Source: a bacterium (GTDB lineage Bacteria; Chloroflexota; Anaerolineae; Caldilineales; Caldilineaceae). Taken from it: 64,000 bases of DNA. Below, piece after piece: positions 27,723 to 34,480 of this stretch (the stretch's first letter is position 1; each line of letters opens with the position of its first letter). Location: assembly GCA_016124945.1 (NCBI GenBank), contig WGMT01000036.1, positions 62,001 through 126,000 of the forward strand. The letters are read 5' to 3'. Below the pieces are notes generated by a model. That model saw only the letters and a program-made list of their open reading frames with translations. It had not been told where the DNA came from and made no database searches. The translations under genes and the position numbers were made by a program.

Positions 27723-28596
27723 GTAGCAACTCCTCCAAGTATTGGCGCAAATCAGGGCCGAACTTCTCGTCGGCCAGGGCGAACTCGACGAAAGCGCGGA
27801 AATAGGACTCGAAGTTGCCGATGTCGTAGCGTTTCTCGTTTTCGCGCAGACACATGCCGTAGACCCTGCCACCGTCGTGGATCACTTTGCGGATGGCGTC
27901 TGTCAACTGAATTTCGCCACCCTTGCCTGGTAGGATCTCGTCGAGCGCATCAAAGATATTGGGGGCGAAGACGTAACGCGCCGCAATCGCCAGGTTGCTG
28001 GGTGCTTCCTCGCGGCTGGGCTTCTCAATCACATCTGCCAGTTCGAAGAGTTCGGCGTTCGATTTGGGCTGCGCCACCCCGTAGCGATGGACATCGCTCA
28101 TGGGCACTTCCTCGAAGGCAACCACGGCGTCGGCCTTATTTTCGACAAACGCGTCAGCCATGCGCCGGACCACGTCGCTCTGTGCGTTCATGCCGATGAT
28201 CGAATCGCCCAACGCCACCACGAAGGGGCGGTCTCCCACAAAAGGCCGCGCACAGAGGACGGCGTGGCCCAATCCCAACAGTTGACGCTGCCTTGTAAAG
28301 AAGTAGCGGATCGGCGCCCGCTCGTAATCGAGTTCGGCCAGCAGATCCTCTTTGCCGGTCTCGCGCAGATTTTCGATCAATTCGTGGTTAAGGTCAAAGT
28401 GATTTTCAATAGAAGTCTTCCCCTGGCCGGTGATGAAGAGCATCTGCTCCATGCCCACACGGGTCAGCTCTTCCACCACATATTGCACCACCGGCTTGCG
28501 GCCGACGGGGAGCATTTCTTTGGGCTGCGACTTGGTGGCGGGCAGCAACCGAGATCCCAGCCCGGCCACCGGCACCACAGCGACGTTGATTTGCAT
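27706..28596 (-). CDS. galU: UTP-glucose-1-phosphate uridylyltransferase family protein
   Basis: A 296-residue nucleotidyltransferase with the GalU N-terminal motif 'PVAGLGSRLLPATKSQPKEM', 'GLGHAVLCA', 'ALGDSIIG' and 'VIEKPSREEAPSNLAI' (sugar-phosphate site Lys). It normally makes UDP-glucose. Its overlap with a glucuronokinase-like gene suggests it may take glucuronate 1-phosphate, as plant USP does. ATG 28596 has AGAGGACAG upstream. Confidence 0.9.
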   Translation of the reverse strand: MQINVAVVPVAGLGSRLLPATKSQPKEMLPVGRKPVVQYVVEELTRVGMEQMLFITGQGKTSIENHFDLNHELIENLRETGKEDLLAELDYERAPIRYFFTRQRQLLGLGHAVLCARPFVGDRPFVVALGDSIIGMNAQSDVVRRMADAFVENKADAVVAFEEVPMSDVHRYGVAQPKSNAELFELADVIEKPSREEAPSNLAIAARYVFAPNIFDALDEILPGKGGEIQLTDAIRKVIHDGGRVYGMCLRENEKRYDIGNFESYFRAFVEFALADEKFGPDLRQYLEELLHGNHS

Positions 28597-28642
28597 AGCG
28601 ATCCTGTCCTCTTTGTGACGGTTGACGAATTTGTTACGCTTG

Positions 28643-28648
28643 ATTATA
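28643..28648 (-). promoter_or_regulatory. Candidate -10 box of the galU operon
   Basis: TATAAT on the minus strand, 47 bp upstream of the galU ATG. The -35 region is poor, so only the -10 is suggested. Confidence 0.3.
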
Positions 28649-28659
28649 GCATCTTTCCT

Positions 28660-28831
28660 CTTCAGGCTCTGAGCTATGGCGCCGTGGGCATTGCCACGAC
28701 TCGTGCCCGTGTGGCTGTGGGCATGGACAAGGGCGACCGAACGGTCCAAGACAGGCCAGCGCGTGCGCGTGGACGGTTCATCAGGCCAGGTAACTATTTT
28801 GGATGATGCTGGGGTGGCATTAGAGCCATGA
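28660..28831 (+). pseudogene. Remnant of a PEP-utilising enzyme mobile (swivelling) domain
   Basis: Two overlapping frames together spell the end of a PEP synthase-like protein. The first gives 'LSYGAVGIATTRARVAVGM...RTVQD' (from about 28666), corresponding to the family's LSHGAVVARE...AVVG region. After a frameshift near 28750 the other frame gives 'QRVRVDGSSGQVTILDDAG' and ends in TGA at 28829-28831. No ATP-grasp or PEP-binding domain is left upstream; galU occupies that place. This is a short decayed fragment, and the assignment rests on motif similarity. The rest of 28597-29110 holds only the 27-bp palindrome at 28904 and no gene. Confidence 0.5.
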
Positions 28832-28903
28832 CGCCGATGCGAATCCTTGCCTGCGTGCATTTGACGTGAAATGTTATTAAATTTAAATATCATTAAGTTT
28901 AGA

Positions 28904-28961
28904 AGTGAGCACGCCCTCGTGCTGCGATACCGGTGTATCGCAGCACGAGGGCGTGCTCACT
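28904..28961. repeat. Perfect 27-bp inverted repeat with 4-nt loop
   Basis: Arms 28904-28930 and 28935-28961 are exact reverse complements, beginning AGTGAGCACGCCCTCGTGC; the loop is CGGT. There is no T-run on either side. The end AGTGAGCA is shared with the 25-bp repeat at 51945-52020. Confidence 0.92.
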
Positions 28962-29110
28962 TCGCGAATTCGAATGTTGGTCGCTTAACTTAGTGACATG
29001 GAGTCCTTACTCTGTAGTAGTACCAATTACATATTTTGTTTGATTGTTCCACATAAACCCAAGTGATACACTCTGCAAATTCAGTTAAACTACATGCTAA
29101 AGGCTGCTCA

Positions 29111-30001
29111 ATGTCTGCAATCTTTGGATTACTTCGGCTACAGCCGCTACAAAACTTACAGACGATGGCTGCGATCCTATCACACTGGGGACCAGATGGC
29201 GGCGACATTTGGCACGATAGCCAATGTGGCCTGGGACAGGCTCTGTTTTTCAACACGCCTGAGGCGCGTCACGAACGGTTACCGCGCTGGATCGACGACG
29301 CCCGTCTTGCCATCACTGCAGAAGCGCGCATCGACAACCGGGCTGAACTGTGCGATCTTTTTGCGATTCCTCATGCGGAACGCCCAACCACCCCCGACAG
29401 CGAACTGATCCTGCGCGCATACCTGAAATGGGGTGAAGCGTGTCCCGACCATCTGCTGGGCGACTGGTCTTTTGCCATCTGGCATCCCGATCAACGCAAG
29501 CTCTTCCTGGCGCGGGATCATCATGGCAACACCAGTCTCACCTACTGGCAGCAGGGGGAACATTTTGCTTTCGCGTCCGATCCGGCAGCGCTTCATGCCA
29601 TCGATGCTCCCCGCCGCCTCAACGAACTCGATCTGGCCCAGGTCCTCATCTCATGGTGGGCCTACCATGGCCCCCAGACTATTGACATGGACATCCAACG
29701 CCTGCCACCGACGCATGCCATGACCGTCACGGCGCACGGAACGCGCATCTGGCGCTACTGGCGGCTGGAAGATACACCCGAACTGCGCCTGCCCAACCGA
29801 AACGCCTATGTGGATGTGGCCAATATGCGCCATGTCTGGGCCGATGTTCAGGCCGAGACCACGGCCCTCACCACCCACCGGGCCGGGAAAATTCTACTGC
29901 GCGGACTGTTGGCTGGGCTTTTTCTCAATTGGGAATCATCGACTTTGCGGGCATGGGTGGTGCGCAACACCTCTGTCCCACTTAGTTCGATTCTATCATA
30001 A
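29111..30001 (+). pseudogene. Truncated lasso-peptide cyclase (asparagine-synthase-like)
   Basis: The N-terminus 'MSAIFGLLRLQPL', 'LSHWGPDGGDIW' and 'DHLLGDWSFAIWHPDQRKL' is the glutaminase-like half of lasso cyclases, which lack the nucleophile Cys2 exactly as here. Intact cyclases run to about 600 residues; this frame stops after 296. The expected ATP-pyrophosphatase loop (SGGLDSS) is replaced by 'ILLRGLLAGLFLNWESS', and the frame ends soon after. It should therefore be unable to adenylate a precursor. It is the first gene of a decayed lasso cluster. A 12-bp imperfect hairpin (about 30004-30033) follows. Confidence 0.75.
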
Positions 30002-30068
30002 AAAAGTTCGACTTCTTTGAGAAGTTAAACTTCTAAACCCACAACACATACCCAAAGGAGAATTCACT

Positions 30069-30245
30069 GTGACTGAACAAGAATTGGACATCCAACAACC
30101 AGAAGATCAAGAGGAGGGTGAGCCGACACCCCGCCGCACATGGGAGCGACCTGTCCTGCAACAGCTCCATATTAGTATGGATACGGCGTTTGGTCCTGGA
30201 AGCGATATGGATGCCATGGCTGCGGGCGCGCCTTTTGTACCATAG
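30069..30245 (+). CDS. Putative lasso-peptide precursor
   Basis: A 58-residue peptide read by hand, starting at GTG with a strong AAAGGAG 8 nt upstream. The acidic leader (residues 1-20) is followed by 'RRTWERPVLQQLHISMDTA', which fits the precursor recognition pattern (aromatic-x-x-Pro-x-Leu, then Thr near the cleavage site). After 'DTA' the tail 'FGPGSDMDAMAAGAPFVP' could be the core. With Phe1 the ring acceptor would be Asp6 or Asp8; with Gly as residue 1 it would be Asp5 or Asp7. It lies between the cyclase remnant and the HPr-kinase-like and PqqD-like genes, the expected place. The core boundary is inferred. Confidence 0.6.
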   Translation: MTEQELDIQQPEDQEEGEPTPRRTWERPVLQQLHISMDTAFGPGSDMDAMAAGAPFVP

Positions 30246-30330
30246 ACATCTAAGAGCGGACCGTCCTACAGGGATCCATATCTGTTTGGATACGGCGTTC
30301 AGTGTCAGGAGACCAACTGATGCTATCGCC
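30246..30330 (+). pseudogene. Degenerate second copy of the precursor gene
   Basis: Right after the precursor stop, GAGCGGACCGTCCTACAG and TTTGGATACGGCGTT align with GAGCGACCTGTCCTGCAA and TATGGATACGGCGTT of the first copy. A one-base length difference between the two blocks breaks the frame. No start codon or ribosome site is kept. A tandem duplication followed by decay is the simplest reading. Confidence 0.6.
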
Positions 30331-30426
30331 AGCGATCAGATTATTTGAGTATGATCAGGGGACGGTGCGCACCGTCCCGTGCTTCCCGGCTATCGTTTGT
30401 ACAGAACTTATGAAAAGGAAGAACCA

Positions 30427-31464
30427 TTGACCGGTTTGGATTATGCAGCCTACGGATTGATCTGGCGTGTGCCACTGGCCTGTCCGGAGTTGCGTGCTGC
30501 GACGGCAGGTGCAGCGGTGGATGTGACCGTACGCTACTGCAAACTCCCACCACAGCAGGCCCACGCCATCACCGCTGGTGCACTGTGCCAGGTAACACCG
30601 AACGAGGCGAGCTTCGGCCTGCCCGACGTGGCCCAGTTGCTGGTGCGCGGGGGTAACGAGATCCTCATCGAACGCCAGCCAAAGGCTGGCGACGAGATGG
30701 TGCGTCTGATGCTCTTAGGCACAGGCACGGTCCTGCTGCTGCACCAGCGCGGGATTCTACCGCTCCACGCCAGTGCGGTGGTCACCCCAGTAGGCGCAGT
30801 GCTCTTCATGGGTCACTCCGGTGCGGGCAAGTCTACCCTGCTGGGCGAGTTCCTGCGCCGGGGCTACCCGATGTTGGCCGAAGATCTGGCCGCCGTGCGG
30901 CTGGATACGAATGGCGCAGGCTGGGTGGAACCCGGCGTGCAGGTGACCAAACTCTGGGCCGACAGCGCGACCCAGTTGGGCAAGGCAACAGATGGGTTGC
31001 CCCGCGTGCGCCCGGAAGTGGAAAAGTTCGTACTACCAGTGACAGATGCCCTGGTAGACGCGCCTGTCTGTCTGGCTGCGATCTATGTTCTTTCCAGCCA
31101 CAACCAACCCCACATCCACCTGGAAGAGCGACGAGATGCGCACAAGTTCAACGCCCTCCTCGACCATACTGGGCAAAAATTGATGGTCAAACAGATGGGG
31201 CTGCACACAGCCCACTTCCAACGCGCGATTGCCGTGGCCAACCAGGTGCGCATTATGCGCGTGCAGCGTCCCGACGACGCTTTCCACCTAAAGGAACTGG
31301 CCGACGCCGTCGAGACGGATTTCACCACCAATCTCCCTACCGATCTTAAGCGGTGCTTTCGCATCAAGACCGAAACGAACCCGGCGATTGAGACGAACAC
31401 CACCACTGAACAAACATCTGCCATTATAGCAACCAACGCCAGACAAGGAGCAGATTATGAATGA
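30427..31464 (+). CDS. HPr-kinase-like protein of the lasso cluster
   Basis: About 345 residues. The C-terminal half has the HprK fold: 'LPLHASAVV' then Walker A 'GHSGAGKST' near 140-150 and 'PMLAEDLAAVRLD'. Such kinases accompany lasso clusters of the paeninodin type, where they phosphorylate the precursor C-terminus; here the precursor ends in Pro, not Ser, so that role is uncertain. TTG 30427 was chosen because AAGGAAG lies 5 nt upstream; an in-frame GTG at 30379 is the alternative. The C-terminal 35 residues are Thr/Asn-rich. It overlaps the next gene by 8 nt. Confidence 0.78.
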   Translation: MTGLDYAAYGLIWRVPLACPELRAATAGAAVDVTVRYCKLPPQQAHAITAGALCQVTPNEASFGLPDVAQLLVRGGNEILIERQPKAGDEMVRLMLLGTGTVLLLHQRGILPLHASAVVTPVGAVLFMGHSGAGKSTLLGEFLRRGYPMLAEDLAAVRLDTNGAGWVEPGVQVTKLWADSATQLGKATDGLPRVRPEVEKFVLPVTDALVDAPVCLAAIYVLSSHNQPHIHLEERRDAHKFNALLDHTGQKLMVKQMGLHTAHFQRAIAVANQVRIMRVQRPDDAFHLKELADAVETDFTTNLPTDLKRCFRIKTETNPAIETNTTTEQTSAIIATNARQGADYE

Positions 31465-31738
31465 CATTATTTTGGAGTCCGTAGTGCATCGAGCGGACAC
31501 CGTCATGGCTAGCCCCGTAGATGAAGACCTGATCATGATGGATATCGATCGAGGAATGTACTATGCACTAAACACAGTAGGCTCCAGCATTTGGGAACGG
31601 CTGGCCCAACCGCTAAAGGTAGTCGATCTCTGTACACAGTTGCAACAGTACTACCAGGTTGACCCTGCTACGTGTGAAGCCCATGTGCTGGCGCTGCTCA
31701 ACGACATGGCTGCCAACGGACTGCTCCAGCGTCAATGA
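31457..31738 (+). CDS. PqqD-like lasso peptide recognition protein (B1)
   Basis: A 93-residue PqqD/RRE-fold protein: 'MMDIDRGMYYALNTVGSSIW' (the strand-helix core), 'LCTQLQQYYQVDPATCEAHV' and 'LLNDMAANGLLQRQ'. In lasso systems it binds the precursor leader and passes it to the B2 protease. It appears intact. The stop overlaps the ATG of the B2 remnant (ATGA), the usual B1-B2 coupling. Confidence 0.88.
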   Translation: MNDIILESVVHRADTVMASPVDEDLIMMDIDRGMYYALNTVGSSIWERLAQPLKVVDLCTQLQQYYQVDPATCEAHVLALLNDMAANGLLQRQ

Positions 31739-31862
31739 GCCGTTCCCGTTCCCTTGCCGTGCATCTGCGAAAGCCGTGCATCTGCGAAAACTGGCTGTCC
31801 CCTGGGCAGATCACTGGCTGCGCTGTGGTTTCTTTCTCGTCTCCAGCGCACGAGGACACTAA
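31735..31862 (+). pseudogene. Remnant of lasso leader protease B2
   Basis: ATG 31735 overlaps the PqqD-like stop. The frame is broken by an exact 17-bp tandem duplication (31756-31772 = 31773-31789). Taking out one unit restores 'LAVHLRKLAVPWADHWLRC' followed by 'GFFLVSSARGH', which matches the first 35 residues of B2 proteins. The transglutaminase-like catalytic part is missing altogether. The cluster therefore has no leader protease at this locus. Confidence 0.6.
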
Positions 31863-31902
31863 CGATTCACGGTGACAGTCTGCTTTGGCGATATCGCTCA
31901 AT

Positions 31903-31928
31903 GAAAAATGGGGGATTCGTCCCCCATT
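31903..31928 (-). terminator. Terminator of the aldo/keto reductase gene
   Basis: A perfect 9-bp stem (AATGGGGGA 31907-31915 with TCCCCCATT 31920-31928, TTCG-type loop) is followed on the minus strand by TTTTTC. It begins 10 bp after the stop of the reductase gene. Confidence 0.85.
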
Positions 31929-31937
31929 CTCTGTGGT

Positions 31938-32909
31938 CTACTTCTGCTCTTCCAGCCGATCCGTCGGCGGCGGCGGCGCATAGGAGATGGCCGAGATCTC
32001 CTGCCACCAGGCGTCGGTCATCTTCACATCGACGGCGGCGAGGGAGGATTCGAGCTGTTCTACATTGCGGGCGCCGATGATGGGCGCGGTGACGGCGGGG
32101 TTGTGCAACACCCAGGCCACGGCCAGGGTGGCGGGATGCACGCCTTTGTCTTTGGCGTGTTCGGTAAACTTTTCGGCCACATCGTAGTAGAAGTCTACGC
32201 TGTAGCGCTTCATGTACATCTGGTTCTGCACCAGGCGACCCTCTTCGGGCTTGTTCTGCTTGCCATACTTGCCGGTGAAGAGGCCGCCGCCCAGCGGGCT
32301 GTAGGGGATCACGCCCACTTGTTCGGCAAGGGCCAGGGGCAGAATTTCCACCTCGACCTGGCGCTTGACCAGGTTGTACATGGGCTGGATACACTGGAAT
32401 CGCGACAGCCCTTCGTGGGCCGACGTGCCCAGCGCCTTCATGATCTGCCATGCCGCCCAGTTACTCACCGCCGGGTAGAGGATCTTGCCTTCTTGCACCA
32501 GATCGTCGAGACCGCGCACCACCTCTTCGATGGGCGTGTCCTTGTCGAACTGGTGGACGAAGTAAAGATCGAGGCGGTCGGTCTTCAGCCGGCGCAGGCT
32601 CTCTTCCACCGCCAACTTCATGTGACGGCGCGACAGTCCCCGCGCGTTGACGTCCTTGCCCATCTGGCCGAAGACTTTGGACGTGATCACCAATTCATCG
32701 CGCACACCCTGGATCAGATCACCCAGGATCTCCTCCGACCGTCCACCTGCGTAGACGTTGGCGCAATCGAAAAAGTTGATGCCCACGTCCAGACAGCGGT
32801 TGAACATCTTCTTGGATTCGGCTTCGTCGGCAATATCACCAAACGACATCGTGCCAAAGCAAAGCTCCGACACGCGCACGCCGGTGCGGCCGAGTAAAAC
32901 GTGGTTCAT
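31938..32909 (-). CDS. Aldo/keto reductase
   Basis: A 323-residue NADPH-dependent (beta/alpha)8 oxidoreductase. Seen: 'ELCFGTMSFGD', 'FFDCANVYAGGRSEEILG' with catalytic Asp and Tyr, Lys in 'VITSKVFGQMGKDV', His in 'LYFVHQFDKDTPIEE', and the cofactor segment 'PIIGARNVEQL'. It belongs to the YhdN/Kv-beta-like group. The substrate is unknown. ATG 32909 follows AAGGAG; it is a single-gene unit with its own terminator. Confidence 0.9.
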   Translation of the reverse strand: MNHVLLGRTGVRVSELCFGTMSFGDIADEAESKKMFNRCLDVGINFFDCANVYAGGRSEEILGDLIQGVRDELVITSKVFGQMGKDVNARGLSRRHMKLAVEESLRRLKTDRLDLYFVHQFDKDTPIEEVVRGLDDLVQEGKILYPAVSNWAAWQIMKALGTSAHEGLSRFQCIQPMYNLVKRQVEVEILPLALAEQVGVIPYSPLGGGLFTGKYGKQNKPEEGRLVQNQMYMKRYSVDFYYDVAEKFTEHAKDKGVHPATLAVAWVLHNPAVTAPIIGARNVEQLESSLAAVDVKMTDAWWQEISAISYAPPPPTDRLEEQK

Positions 32910-32945
32910 TGGGGTTGGCTCCTTGTGTGGGAGGGAGTGTTCCGT

Positions 32946-33118
32946 GATTCGTGATCCGTGGGTAGAGAATGGTGTCGCCCTTGTTTGGGTGCTGTCTTGT
33001 AGAGATAGTGCATAGTGCGTAGACAGTGTCTGCATCTACGCACTACGCACTATCTCTACAAGACACATTCCCAATTCAAATTCAACGTTCTCTACCCACG
33101 AATCACGCAACACGAATC
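32946..33118. repeat. Two nested inverted repeats
   Basis: Outer arms: GATTCGTGATCCGTGGGTAG (from 32946) and CTACCCACGAATCACG...GAATC (to 33118). Inner arms: 32995-33023 and 33035-33063, 29 bp with one mismatch, starting TCTTGTAGAGATAGTGC. Two different words are thus nested like brackets between the reductase and the NfeD gene. Confidence 0.88.
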
Positions 33119-33130
33119 ACGCAATCAAGA

Positions 33131-34480
33131 CTACTTCGTATACCGTACAACCAAAGTGTACCCCTTTACCGCCTCAATCACAACCGTATCGCCGAGGACG
33201 GGTTTGGGCTGTCCACTTTCGCTGTTGGGCAGTTCGGCGTTCCACAGTTCACCGGCGTGGAGGACCTTGCCGTGTCCTTCGGCGTCGAAGGCGGTGCGCA
33301 CCTGGGCCGATTTGCCGATCATGGCTTCGCTACCGGTGCGCGGCTGGCGGCGCTGGATCGAGAGCGCCTTGCCGCCGACAAAAACGGTAAATGCAGCCAT
33401 GCCCACCGATAGCGTGATGATCAACGGCCAGGGGACGGACAAGCCCGGCGCGTCGAAGAGCAACATGCTGCCGAAGATAAAGGCCGCAATACCGCCTGTT
33501 GCCAGCGCGCCGAAGGTGGGCGTCACCGCTTCGGCCACAAAGAGGATCACCGCCAACACAATCAGGGCGATCCCTGCGAAGTTGGCGTCGAGTTGGCCCA
33601 GGGCGTAGAGGCCGAGGAGCAGGCTGATCAGCCCCACCGTGCCGGGGACAAAGGTGCCTGGATTGTAGATCTCGGCGATCAGGCCAATCGACCCCAACGT
33701 GAGCAGGATCGTGGCCACCGACGGGTTGGTGATGAAGTTGAGGAACTGCTGGAAACCGTTCATTTCCAACGGGCGGATCAGCGCGTCCGCTGTTGCCAGC
33801 GTCACCGGCTCGTCGAGGACGGTGACAGTGAAGCCGTCGAGTTGGGTGAGCAGGTCGTCGATGTCTGTCGCAATGATGTCGATGACGCCTAGCTCCAGGG
33901 CGCGGTTGGCTGTAGCGGCGGCAGCTTCTTCCACCGCGGCAATGGCCCATGCCACCGCTTCTTCGCCACGGCGGGCGGCCAGATTTTCAATGTCCGCCGC
34001 CAAAATATTGGTGACTTTGGCTTCCATCGTCTCGCCTACATCTTCGCCGCCTGCGCCGACAGGGCTGGCCGCACCGATGCTGCTGCCGGGCGCCATGGCC
34101 GCCACATGTCCGGCTAAGGTGATGAATGTCCCCGCGCTGCCGGCTTGGGCGGCGGAGGGGGAGACGTAGACCACAATCGGTACGGGCGACCCCAGCATGG
34201 CCTGTACGATGCGCTTGGTCACTTCCACACTGCCGCCGGGCGTATCCAGTTGTAGGACGACGGCGGCCGCGCCGCTGGCTTGCGCCGCCTCGATGCCGTC
34301 GTAGAGATATTCGTGGAGCACGGGGGTCACCGCGCCGCTGAAACTGAGGACGTAGACAATGGGCGATTCGTCCTGGGAACGGGGCGCGGCCAGCACTTCG
34401 CCGACGACGGGCAGCGTCAACCCCAGGAAGATCGAAAGCAAGTAACACCAGCGGAAAACGGCTCGCAGGATTTTTCTCAT
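33131..34480 (-). CDS. NfeD-type membrane serine protease (ClpP-like)
   Basis: A 449-residue long-form NfeD protein: a signal peptide (1-32), a ClpP-class domain with 'LQLDTPGGSVEVTKRIV', catalytic Ser in 'PSAAQAGSAGT' and Lys in the following helix region, a cluster of four to five membrane helices (about 250-380), and a C-terminal OB-fold NfeD domain ('MIGKSAQVRTAFDAEG'). It probably cleaves stomatin-like partners; no stomatin gene is adjacent. The ATG overlaps the recN stop as ATGA. Confidence 0.92.
   Translation of the reverse strand: MRKILRAVFRWCYLLSIFLGLTLPVVGEVLAAPRSQDESPIVYVLSFSGAVTPVLHEYLYDGIEAAQASGAAAVVLQLDTPGGSVEVTKRIVQAMLGSPVPIVVYVSPSAAQAGSAGTFITLAGHVAAMAPGSSIGAASPVGAGGEDVGETMEAKVTNILAADIENLAARRGEEAVAWAIAAVEEAAAATANRALELGVIDIIATDIDDLLTQLDGFTVTVLDEPVTLATADALIRPLEMNGFQQFLNFITNPSVATILLTLGSIGLIAEIYNPGTFVPGTVGLISLLLGLYALGQLDANFAGIALIVLAVILFVAEAVTPTFGALATGGIAAFIFGSMLLFDAPGLSVPWPLIITLSVGMAAFTVFVGGKALSIQRRQPRTGSEAMIGKSAQVRTAFDAEGHGKVLHAGELWNAELPNSESGQPKPVLGDTVVIEAVKGYTLVVRYTK

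Noticed and set aside
28904-28961. 27-bp palindrome as a transcription terminator
   Set aside because: No T-run follows on either strand and no gene ends just before it; kept as a repeat only.
31754-32080. 108-residue plus-strand frame after the PqqD-like gene
   Set aside because: It starts inside the B2 remnant, crosses a terminator and runs antisense into the reductase; not a gene.
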